Shown piece by piece: positions 15,654 through 23,217 of a DNA stretch of 47,651 bases (positions are counted from its first letter, which is position 1; each line of letters begins with the position of its first letter). This DNA is from an uncultured Sterolibacterium sp. (lineage in GTDB: Bacteria > Pseudomonadota > Gammaproteobacteria > Burkholderiales > Rhodocyclaceae): contig CAILCO010000102.1 in assembly GCA_903832735.1 (NCBI GenBank), positions 1-47,651 on the forward strand, given 5' to 3'. Made by a program: the position numbers and the translations under genes. The notes beneath the pieces were generated by a model. It was not told where the DNA came from, made no database searches, and was given only the letters and a program-made list of their open reading frames with translations.

Positions 15654-17444
15654 TCAGAGATCCAGTTGCAGTGCGGCCAGTCGCGCGTAGAGCCCGCCCT
15701 GGTTGCGCAGGTCCGAGGGCGTGCCGGTTTCGACGATGCGGCCTCTTTCCATCACCACGATGCGATCGACCTTCTGCACCGTCGCCAGTCTATGGGCGAT
15801 GATCAGCGTCGTCCGTCCCTGCATTGCCGCGGCCAGGCCGGACTGGACCAGGGATTCCGATTCCGCATCGAGGGCGCTGGTGGCTTCATCGAGCAGCAGC
15901 AAGGGCGCGCCTTTCAGGATCGCGCGGGCAATCGCGATGCGTTGCCGCTGGCCGCCGGACAGGCGGGTGCCGCGCTCGCCGAGGAAGGTCTGGTAGCCGT
16001 CGGGCAGTCGTTCGATGAACTCATCGACCAGGGCTGCCCGCGCTGCCCGCATCACCTCTTCATCGCTCGCGTGGCTAGCGCCGTAACGGATGTTCTCGAG
16101 GGCATTGCTGGAGAAGATCACCGGATCCTGCGGCACGATGGCGATGCCGCCGCGCAGAGCGGAGAGGCGCAACTGGCGGATGTCCTGTCCGTTGATCAGG
16201 ATGCGGCCTTCGGAGGCTTCGTAGTAGCGCAACAACAACTGGAACAGGCTGGTCTTGCCGGCGCCGGATGGCCCGACCAGGGCGATGCGCTCGCCCGTCG
16301 CAACGGTCAGGCAGATATCGTCCAGCGCCCGCGTTTGCGGCCGCGCCGGATAGCAAAAGACCACATGTTCGAGACTGATCGCCGCTGCGCCTTGGGGGAG
16401 CGGCAGTTGCGGATTGAGCGGTTCGCGGATGGCGGATTCGGCGTGGAGCAGTTCGAGCAGCCGCTCCGTCGCCCCGGCGGCGCGCATCACGTCGCCCCAT
16501 ACTTCCGCCATGGTGCCGACGGCGCCGGCCACGAGCACCGCGTAAAGGACGAAGGAGGCCAGTTGCCCTCCGGTGAGCGTGCCGGCATGAACCTGGAGCG
16601 CGCCCACCCACAAGACGAAGATAATCGTGCCCATCATGGCGGTGATGATCAAGGCCGTGAGCGCGGCGCGGACCCGCGTTCGCCGGATCGCCGTGGCAAA
16701 ACTCGTTTCGGTGCGCTCGGCGAAACGACTGGCTTCCAGCGGTTCCTGGGTATACGCCTGCACCGTCGGCATGGCATTGAGAATCTCGCCGGCCAGCGCC
16801 GATGCGTCGGCGATCCGGTCCTGGGATTCCCGCGAGAGGCGCTTGACCTTGCGGCCGATGGCCAGGATGGGCAGCGTCAGCAAGGCCATCAGGCCGAAGT
16901 TCAGGGAAAAGAGCTGAAAATTGGTGACGGCCAGCATGGCCATGCCGCCGACGAACTGGAACAGGCTGCGCAAGCCCATCGAGATGGAACTGCCGATCAC
17001 GGTCTGGATCAGCGTCGTATCGCCGGTCAGCCGGGACAGCACTTCTCCGGTCTGCAAGGTTTCGAAGAACTGCGGCGACTGCGACAGGACGCGTGCATAG
17101 ACGGCGCAGCGCAGGTCCGCCGTCGCTCGTTCGCCGACCCACGACACGGTGTAATAACGCGCCGCGATGGCAAGCGCCCAGAAGCCGGCCAGGGCGAACA
17201 GGGCGATAAAGTGCTGGTTCAGGCTGAATGCGCCGAGCAGGCCGCCCCCGGCTTGGCCGCTGGCGCCGAAGCCGAAATCGATCAGGTCGCGAAACGCCAG
17301 TGGCACCAGCAGGATGGTCGCGGAACCCAGGCAGAGCAGGACGAAGGCGAGTACCAGTCGCGCCCGGTAGGGTGCCAGGAACGGCCACAAGCCGGTCAGC
17401 GCCGATAGGCGGTGGGGGCTCGCAGCGCTGCTGTTCTGGCTCAT
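15654..17444 (-). CDS. ABC exporter, membrane domain fused to ATPase (MsbA/LmrA-like)
   Basis: Half-size ABC exporter (596 residues) expected to work as a homodimer in the inner membrane. Six membrane helices occupy about 20-310; the nucleotide-binding domain follows with Walker A GPSGAGKTS, signature LSGGQRQRIAIARAIL, Walker B LLLLDEATSALD and the H-loop IIAHRLATV. It belongs to the lipid A/multidrug exporter group; the cargo cannot be inferred. ATG 17444 is preferred over the TTG two codons upstream. It is divergent from the crotonase-family gene, with a 248-bp gap containing only a weak TATAAA (17524-17529). Confidence 0.92.
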   Translation of the reverse strand: MSQNSSAASPHRLSALTGLWPFLAPYRARLVLAFVLLCLGSATILLVPLAFRDLIDFGFGASGQAGGGLLGAFSLNQHFIALFALAGFWALAIAARYYTVSWVGERATADLRCAVYARVLSQSPQFFETLQTGEVLSRLTGDTTLIQTVIGSSISMGLRSLFQFVGGMAMLAVTNFQLFSLNFGLMALLTLPILAIGRKVKRLSRESQDRIADASALAGEILNAMPTVQAYTQEPLEASRFAERTETSFATAIRRTRVRAALTALIITAMMGTIIFVLWVGALQVHAGTLTGGQLASFVLYAVLVAGAVGTMAEVWGDVMRAAGATERLLELLHAESAIREPLNPQLPLPQGAAAISLEHVVFCYPARPQTRALDDICLTVATGERIALVGPSGAGKTSLFQLLLRYYEASEGRILINGQDIRQLRLSALRGGIAIVPQDPVIFSSNALENIRYGASHASDEEVMRAARAALVDEFIERLPDGYQTFLGERGTRLSGGQRQRIAIARAILKGAPLLLLDEATSALDAESESLVQSGLAAAMQGRTTLIIAHRLATVQKVDRIVVMERGRIVETGTPSDLRNQGGLYARLAALQLDL

Positions 17445-17692
17445 GCGCAATTATCGTTGGTCGCGCTGGCTGGTGCGCGCTAGTCGGAAAATTTCGCTAA
17501 AGATTGTATGCCGCCGATTTCCCTATAAACTGATACAGGACATTTTCCCGAGTGGACGCTGAGAGCAATATTATTGGCGCTGCGGCCGACCAGGTGGCGC
17601 GGTTACTCGCGCGACCGCTGGCGCAGGCGCCCGGTCGATGAAGCGCTGCGGGCCAAGGGTTGTAGGTTCTAGATCATCGAGAAGGAGTTGCC

Positions 17693-18496
17693 ATGAGTGC
17701 CGAGCCGCAATCAGCAAGCGAACCGATCCTGCTGCGCCACGACCAAGGCGGCGTGGCGACGTTGACCCTGAATCGACCGAGCCAGTTCAATTCCCTGTCC
17801 CAGGCCCTGCTCGGCCGGTTGCAGGACGAACTCGATGCCATCGCCCGGGATGCCTCGATCCGGGTCGTGGTGATCAAAGGCGCGGGGCGCGCCTTCTGCG
17901 CTGGCCATGACCTTAAGGAAATGCGCAGCAATCACGACAAGGCTTACATGCAGGCGCTGTTCCGCCAGTGCGGCCGGGTGATGACGACGCTGACCGAGAT
18001 GCCTCAGCCGGTGATCGCCCGGGTCCATGGCATTGCCACCGCGGCCGGCTGCCAGCTGGTGGCGATGTGCGATCTGGCGGTGGCCGCTCTCGATGCCCGC
18101 TTCGCCGTCTCCGGCATCAACGTCGGTCTGTTCTGCGCGACGCCGGCCGTGGCCTTGTCACGCAACATGGGGCGCAAGGCGGCGCTGGAGATGCTCCTCA
18201 CCGGCGACTTCATAGATGCCGGCGAGGCGCTGCAACGCGGCCTGGTCAACCGGGTGGTGGCGACGGCGGAACTCGATGCCGAGGTGAGCAAACTCACCGC
18301 GAGCATTTGCGCCAAGTCCGCGGTCGCCGTACAGATGGGCAAGCAGATGTTCTACCGTCAGCTGGAGATGGGTCTGGCCGGGGCTTATCAGCTGGCCGCG
18401 GAAACCATGGCCTGCAATATGATGGAGGCGGATGCCGTCGAAGGCATCGATGCCTTCATGGCCAAGCGCAAGCCGCAGTGGCAGGGGGGGCGTTGA
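17693..18496 (+). CDS. Crotonase-family protein, ECHDC3-like, catalytic glutamates missing
   Basis: A 267-residue crotonase-fold protein with the CoA-binding oxyanion segments AFCAGHDLKEM and HGIATAAGCQLVAMCDLAVA. True enoyl-CoA hydratases have Glu in the GCE and PE positions. Here the first is Gln121 (GCQL) and the second position reads VSGINVG. The pattern ATAAGCQL...GLFCATPAVAL is that of the ECHDC3 subgroup, whose reaction is poorly defined. It is unlikely to be an ordinary hydratase; isomerase, hydrolase or non-catalytic roles are possible. GAAGGAG precedes the ATG. It lies just before the Liv-type transporter operon and ends 88 bp from livG, with a separate promoter between. Confidence 0.88.
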   Translation: MSAEPQSASEPILLRHDQGGVATLTLNRPSQFNSLSQALLGRLQDELDAIARDASIRVVVIKGAGRAFCAGHDLKEMRSNHDKAYMQALFRQCGRVMTTLTEMPQPVIARVHGIATAAGCQLVAMCDLAVAALDARFAVSGINVGLFCATPAVALSRNMGRKAALEMLLTGDFIDAGEALQRGLVNRVVATAELDAEVSKLTASICAKSAVAVQMGKQMFYRQLEMGLAGAYQLAAETMACNMMEADAVEGIDAFMAKRKPQWQGGR

Positions 18497-18503
18497 TTGC
18501 TTG

Positions 18504-18532
18504 TTGCTTAAAAGATCTTCCTACCCGATAAT
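18504..18532 (+). promoter_or_regulatory. Candidate promoter of the livGFKHM operon
   Basis: TTGCTT (18504-18509), 17 bp, GATAAT (18527-18532). It lies just after the stop of the crotonase gene and about 50 bp before livG. CTTGTTG (18500-18506) and CAACAAG (18554-18560) are complementary and could pair in the leader. Confidence 0.45.
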
Positions 18533-18584
18533 CTGCCGCAGCAGAACCCATGACAACAAGCGGTGAAGGTCGCCACGAGACGGG

Positions 18585-19343
18585 ATGATAGACGACTACA
18601 TTCTTGAAACCGACAATCTCGTCAAGGAGTTCAAGGGATTCGTTGCGGTCGGCGGCGTCAGCCTGAAGGTCAGGCGCGGCAGCATCCATGCTTTGATCGG
18701 CCCCAATGGCGCGGGCAAGACCACCTGCTTCAATCTGCTCACCAAGTTCCTCGTACCGACGCGGGGCACGATACGCTATCAGGGCATCGACATCACCCGC
18801 GACCAGCCGGCGCAGATCGCCCGCCGCGGCATCGTGCGCTCCTTCCAGATCTCGGCGGTGTTTCCGCACCTGACAGTGCAGGAGAACGTGCGCATCGCCT
18901 TGCAGCGCAAGCTCGGCAATTCCTTTCATTTCTGGCGCTCCGACAGGACGCTCGCGCGTCTCGACGGGCGGGCCCATGAGCTCCTCGCCGAGGTCGGGCT
19001 CGAGGCTTATGCGCAGATGGTCGCCGTCGAGTTGCCCTACGGCCGCAAGCGCGCCCTGGAGATCGCCACGACGCTGGCGCTGGAACCTGAACTGATGCTG
19101 CTCGACGAGCCGACCCAGGGCATGGGTCATGAGGACGTTGATCGGGTGATGCAGCTGATCAAGAAGGTTGCTGCCAAGCGCACCATCCTGATGGTCGAGC
19201 ACAACATGAAAGTGGTCGCCGGCATCTCCGACACCATCACCGTCCTGGCGCGCGGTTCGGTACTCGCGGAAGGCCCTTACGCAGAAATCTCGGCGCATCC
19301 AAAAGTGATCGAAGCCTACATGGGTACTGAGCATGTCGACTGA
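18585..19343 (+). CDS. livG: Branched-chain-amino-acid-type ABC transporter ATPase LivG
   Basis: First ATPase of a HAAT-type importer (252 residues). Walker A GPNGAGKTT, Walker B LMLLDEPTQGM and a C-terminal extension are present; the signature region reads LPYGRKRALEIATTLAL, a LivG-type variation of LSGGQ. Importers of this class carry branched-chain amino acids, amides, urea or aromatic and short acyl acids. The crotonase and acyl-CoA genes around it favour an organic acid, which is inference. ATG 18585 follows GACGGG. The gene overlaps livF by 11 bp, in line with a tight operon. Confidence 0.92.
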   Translation: MIDDYILETDNLVKEFKGFVAVGGVSLKVRRGSIHALIGPNGAGKTTCFNLLTKFLVPTRGTIRYQGIDITRDQPAQIARRGIVRSFQISAVFPHLTVQENVRIALQRKLGNSFHFWRSDRTLARLDGRAHELLAEVGLEAYAQMVAVELPYGRKRALEIATTLALEPELMLLDEPTQGMGHEDVDRVMQLIKKVAAKRTILMVEHNMKVVAGISDTITVLARGSVLAEGPYAEISAHPKVIEAYMGTEHVD

Positions 19344-20037
19344 ATATCTGCGCATCAGCGACCTGCACGCCTTCTACGGCGAGTCGCACATCCTGCACGG
19401 CATGGACCTGGTGGTCAATCGCGGTGAATGCGTTTCGCTGCTCGGCAGGAACGGCGCCGGTCGTACCACCACGCTGCGCGCCATACTCGGGCTGACCGGC
19501 CGGCGCAGCGGCTCGATCATGGTCAATGGCCGCGAGACCATCGCCATGTCCACGCACCGCATCGCCCAACTGGGCGTCGGTTATTGTCCCGAGGAACGCG
19601 GTATCTACGCCAGCCTCTCCTGCGAGGAGAACCTGCTGATGCCGCCGCAGGTCGGCAGCGGCGGCATGCATCTGGACGAACTCTACCGGATGTTTCCCAA
19701 CCTCTACGAACGCCGCCACAGCCAGGGCACGCGCCTTTCCGGCGGCGAGCAGCAGATGCTGGCGATGGCGCGCATCCTCAGGAGCGGTGCGCGCCTGTTG
19801 CTGCTCGACGAGATTTCCGAGGGCCTGGCGCCGGTAATCGTGCAGACGCTGGGGCAGATCATCCGAGCATTGAAGGAACAGGGATATACCATCGTCCTGG
19901 TCGAGCAGAACTTCCGTTTTGCCGCGCCGCTGGCCGATCGCATGTACATTGTCGAGCACGGCCAGATCGCCGAGGAAATTGCCCAGGGCGAGATCGAGAC
20001 GAAGAAGGAATTGCTGCAGAAATACCTTGGAGTTTGA
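19333..20037 (+). CDS. livF: Branched-chain-amino-acid-type ABC transporter ATPase LivF (Walker A Arg)
   Basis: Second ATPase of the importer (234 residues). The signature LSGGEQQMLAMARIL, Walker B LLLLDEISEGLAP and LivF-type ending are intact. Walker A reads GRNGAGRTT: the invariant Lys is Arg44. Arg at this site usually lowers ATP hydrolysis, so the pair may work asymmetrically with LivG hydrolysing. From memory GAGRTT recurs in some betaproteobacterial LivF proteins, so it is probably not a sequencing error. ATG 19333 lies inside the end of livG. Confidence 0.92.
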   Translation: MSTEYLRISDLHAFYGESHILHGMDLVVNRGECVSLLGRNGAGRTTTLRAILGLTGRRSGSIMVNGRETIAMSTHRIAQLGVGYCPEERGIYASLSCEENLLMPPQVGSGGMHLDELYRMFPNLYERRHSQGTRLSGGEQQMLAMARILRSGARLLLLDEISEGLAPVIVQTLGQIIRALKEQGYTIVLVEQNFRFAAPLADRMYIVEHGQIAEEIAQGEIETKKELLQKYLGV

Positions 20038-20083
20038 ACGCGGGTAGAGGCATCTTGCCCTAAAAATCGAGGAGACTTGAATC

Positions 20084-21316
20084 ATGAAACGCAAACTGCT
20101 TTGCATCAGTATCGCCGCGCTGCTCTTGCCGGCGGCCGGCAACGTTCTCGGGCAGGCCAAGCCCGCCGCGCTGAAGCTTTCGGACGGCATGGTCAAGATC
20201 GGCGTGCTCACCGACATGTCCGGCGTCTATTCCGACCTCGGCGGCCAGGGCTCGGTGACCGCGGCCCAGATGGCGATCGAGGATTACAAGGCGCAGTACA
20301 AGCCGAACTTCAAGATCGAGATGGTCTATGCCGACCACCAGAACAAGGCCGACGTCGGCTCCAACAAGGCGCGCGAGTGGTTCGACACGCAGGGCGTGGA
20401 CATGATCACCGATGTCCTCAACTCGGGCGTGGCCTTGGCCGTGGCCAAAGTCACGCAGGAAAAGAAGCGCATCATGATCAACACCGGCGCCGCCTCGACC
20501 CGCCTGACCAACGAGGATTGCACGCCGAACACGGTACATTACGTCTACGACACCTACGCCCTGGCCAACGGCCCCGGCAAGGCGGTGACCAAGGCCGGCG
20601 GCGACACCTGGTTCTTCCTGACTGCCGATTATGCCTTCGGCGCGTCGCTGGAAAAGGACACCAGCGACGCGGTCAAGGCCAGCGGAGGCAAGGTGCTGGG
20701 TTCGGTCAAGCATCCCCTGAATGCTTCCGACTTCTCTTCCTTCCTGCTCCAGGCTCAGGCATCCAAGGCCAAGGTGGTCGGCCTGGCCAACGCCGGCGGC
20801 GACACCGTGAATTCGATCAAGGCGGCCAACGAGTTCGGCCTGACCAAGAATCAGCGCCTGGTCGGCCTCCTGACCACGATCGTCGATATTCATGCGCTCG
20901 GCCTGCCGACCACCCAGGGGATGATGTTCACCGAGGGCTACTACTGGAATCTGAACGACGACACCCGGGCCTGGAGCCGGCGCTTCTTCGCCAAGCAGAA
21001 GAAGATGCCGAGCATGCTGCAAGCCGGCACCTACTCGGCGGTCACCACTTATCTGAAGGCGGTCGCCGCGGCCGGTACCGACGAGTCGGCGGCGGTGATG
21101 AAGAAGCTGAAGGAACTGCCGATCAACGACTTCTTCGCCAAGAACGGCAAGATCCGCGAGGATGGCCGGATGGTGCACGACATGTACCTGGTGGAAGTGA
21201 AGAAGCCCGCGGAGTCGAAGGAACCGTGGGATTACTACAACATCAAGGCGGTGATTCCCGGCAATGAAGCCTACCAGCCGATGTCCCTGTCGCGCTGCCC
21301 GCTGGTGAAGAAGTAA
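20084..21316 (+). CDS. ABC transporter substrate-binding protein (LivK-like)
   Basis: Periplasmic binding protein of 410 residues with a cleavable signal peptide (about 1-24, ending VLGQA). It belongs to the type I receptor family of HAAT importers (VKIGVLTDMSGVYSDLGG near the start, NTGAASTRLTNEDC). The Asp/Glu/Ala pattern of strict leucine binders is not obvious, so the ligand may be an aliphatic or aromatic acid rather than an amino acid. GAGGAG precedes the ATG by about ten bases. It sits between the ATPases and permeases and is followed by a perfect 11-bp hairpin, which could let it be made in excess over the membrane parts. Confidence 0.9.
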   Translation: MKRKLLCISIAALLLPAAGNVLGQAKPAALKLSDGMVKIGVLTDMSGVYSDLGGQGSVTAAQMAIEDYKAQYKPNFKIEMVYADHQNKADVGSNKAREWFDTQGVDMITDVLNSGVALAVAKVTQEKKRIMINTGAASTRLTNEDCTPNTVHYVYDTYALANGPGKAVTKAGGDTWFFLTADYAFGASLEKDTSDAVKASGGKVLGSVKHPLNASDFSSFLLQAQASKAKVVGLANAGGDTVNSIKAANEFGLTKNQRLVGLLTTIVDIHALGLPTTQGMMFTEGYYWNLNDDTRAWSRRFFAKQKKMPSMLQAGTYSAVTTYLKAVAAAGTDESAAVMKKLKELPINDFFAKNGKIREDGRMVHDMYLVEVKKPAESKEPWDYYNIKAVIPGNEAYQPMSLSRCPLVKK

Positions 21317-21324
21317 TCGGACCA

Positions 21325-21350
21325 CGCGGCACGGGCTTACCCGTGCCGCG
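21325..21350 (+). promoter_or_regulatory. Intercistronic hairpin between the binding protein and livH
   Basis: CGCGGCACGGG (21325-21335), a CTTA loop and CCCGTGCCGCG (21340-21350) form a perfect 11-bp stem without a T run. The position matches mRNA-stabilising or partial-termination hairpins known after binding-protein genes (malE is the classic case). Confidence 0.65.
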
Positions 21351-21373
21351 CAGTGGAAACCAAGTGATTCCCC

Positions 21374-22261
21374 ATGACTGAAATATTCGGCGTTCCGATC
21401 CAGGCTCTGATGGGCCAGTTGATGCTGGGCCTGGTCAGCGGCTCGTTCTACGCCATGCTCAGCCTCGGCCTGGCGGTGATTTTCGGCATGCTCAACATCA
21501 TCAACTTCGCCCACGGCGCCCTGTACATGATGGGCGCCTTCCTGGCCTGGATGGGCCTCGAATACTTCGCCCTGGGCTACTGGCAAGCACTGCTCCTGGC
21601 GCCGCTGGCGGTCGGGCTGTTCGGCATCGTCATCGAACGCAGCATGCTGCAGTGGCTGTACAAGCTCGACCATCTCTACGGTCTGCTCCTGACCTTCGGC
21701 CTGGCTCTGGTCATCGAGGGCTTGTTCACCAACGGCTACGGCGTATCGGGCCAGCCTTACTCGATACCCGAGGAACTCTCCGGCGCCTTCAACCTGGGCT
21801 TCATGTTTCTGCCCAAATACCGCGCCTGGGTCATCGTCGCCTCCCTGGCGGTCTGTTTCTGTACCTGGTTCGTGATCGAGAAGACGCGCCTGGGAGCCTA
21901 CCTGCGCGCCGCGACCGAGAACCCCAAATTGACCCAGGCCTTCGGCATCAACGTGCCGCTGATGGTGATGCTGACCTACGGCTTCGGCGCCGCGCTGGCC
22001 GGGTTTGCCGGCGTGCTGGCGGCGCCGGCGATCCAGGTCAGCCCCCTGATGGGTTCGAACCTGATCATCGTCGTCTTCGCCGTGGTGGTGATCGGCGGCA
22101 TGGGCTCGATCCTGGGTTCCATCCTCACCGGACTCGGACTGGGCGTGATCGAGGGCCTGACCAAGGTCTTCTATCCGGAAGCCTCCGCCACCGTGGTCTT
22201 CGTCATCATGGCGATCGTCCTGATGATACGGCCGGCGGGCTTATTCGGAAAAGAGCGATGA
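21374..22261 (+). CDS. livH: Branched-chain-type ABC transporter permease LivH
   Basis: Inner-membrane permease of 295 residues with about eight hydrophobic segments. It shows the LivH hallmarks GLVSGSFYAMLSLGLAVIFG and GMLNIINFAHGALYMMGA near the N-terminus and VVIGGMGSILGSILTGLGLG near the C-terminus. It pairs with LivM to form the channel. Its TGA overlaps the livM ATG (ATGA), so the two are translationally coupled. Confidence 0.94.
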   Translation: MTEIFGVPIQALMGQLMLGLVSGSFYAMLSLGLAVIFGMLNIINFAHGALYMMGAFLAWMGLEYFALGYWQALLLAPLAVGLFGIVIERSMLQWLYKLDHLYGLLLTFGLALVIEGLFTNGYGVSGQPYSIPEELSGAFNLGFMFLPKYRAWVIVASLAVCFCTWFVIEKTRLGAYLRAATENPKLTQAFGINVPLMVMLTYGFGAALAGFAGVLAAPAIQVSPLMGSNLIIVVFAVVVIGGMGSILGSILTGLGLGVIEGLTKVFYPEASATVVFVIMAIVLMIRPAGLFGKER

Positions 22262-23199
22262 GCAGGAAGGCCTTAGCTTACGCGGCGTTGCTGGCCTTCG
22301 GCCTGGCCGCGCCGCTGTTCATCTATCCGGTGCTGGTGATGAAGATCCTGTGCTTCGCCCTGTTCGCCTGCGCCTTCAATCTGCTGCTCGGTTACACCGG
22401 CCTGCTCTCCTTCGGCCATGCCGCCTTCTTCGGCACGGCGGCTTATGTCGCCGGCCATGCGCTCAAGGAGTGGGGCCTGCCCACCGAGTTGGGCCTCCTC
22501 GCCGGCACCGCCGCGGCGGGCCTCCTGGGCTGGGCGGTGGGCAGTCTGGCGATTCGTCGCACCGGAATCTATTTCGCCATGGTCACGCTGGCGCTGGCCC
22601 AGATGGTGTACTTCATCTTCCTCCAGGCCTCGTTCACCGGTGGCGAGGACGGCCTTCAGGGCGTTCCCCGGGGAACGCTGCTGGGTTTCGTCGATCTCTC
22701 CGATGACCTCAATCTCTACTACTTCGTGTTGGCGATTTTCGTCTTCGCCTTCTGGCTGATCTACCGCACCATCCATTCGCCCTTCGGCCAGATCCTCAAG
22801 GCGATCCGGGAGAACGAGCCGCGCGCGATTTCGCTCGGCTATGACGTGGCGAAATACAAGCTGCTCGCTTTCGTGCTCTCCGCTACGCTGGCAGGACTGG
22901 CGGGCGCCACCAAGATGCTGGTGTTCAAGTTCGCGACGCTCACCGATGCCCACTGGCATCTCTCCGGCGAGGTCGTCTTGATGACCATACTCGGCGGCAT
23001 GGGCACGGTGTTCGGCCCGGTGGTCGGCTCCAGCGTGATCGTCACCTTGCAGAACGAACTGGCTGACAAGGTCGGCTCCCTGGTGACGGTGATCATGGGC
23101 TGCATCTTCGTGATCTGCGTGCTCGCCTTCCGCCGCGGCATCGTCGGCGAGGTCGCGGCGCTCTACCAGCGAGTGGTCGGGAAACGAGCCCGGGGCTGA
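22258..23199 (+). CDS. livM: Branched-chain-type ABC transporter permease LivM
   Basis: Second permease subunit (313 residues). It contains FNLLLGYTGLLSFGHAAFFG near 43-62 and MTILGGMGTVFGPVVGS near 240-260, the signature segments of the LivM family. ATG 22258 overlaps the livH stop by four bases. The next gene, a c-di-GMP enzyme, starts 18 bp later and may be read from the same transcript. Confidence 0.94.
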   Translation: MSRKALAYAALLAFGLAAPLFIYPVLVMKILCFALFACAFNLLLGYTGLLSFGHAAFFGTAAYVAGHALKEWGLPTELGLLAGTAAAGLLGWAVGSLAIRRTGIYFAMVTLALAQMVYFIFLQASFTGGEDGLQGVPRGTLLGFVDLSDDLNLYYFVLAIFVFAFWLIYRTIHSPFGQILKAIRENEPRAISLGYDVAKYKLLAFVLSATLAGLAGATKMLVFKFATLTDAHWHLSGEVVLMTILGGMGTVFGPVVGSSVIVTLQNELADKVGSLVTVIMGCIFVICVLAFRRGIVGEVAALYQRVVGKRARG

Positions 23200-23217
23200 T
23201 TTCAGGAATAGCCAGTC

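Noticed and set aside
18456-19355. Minus-strand ORF across livG
   Set aside because: It is a shadow of livG, which has complete ABC ATPase motifs.
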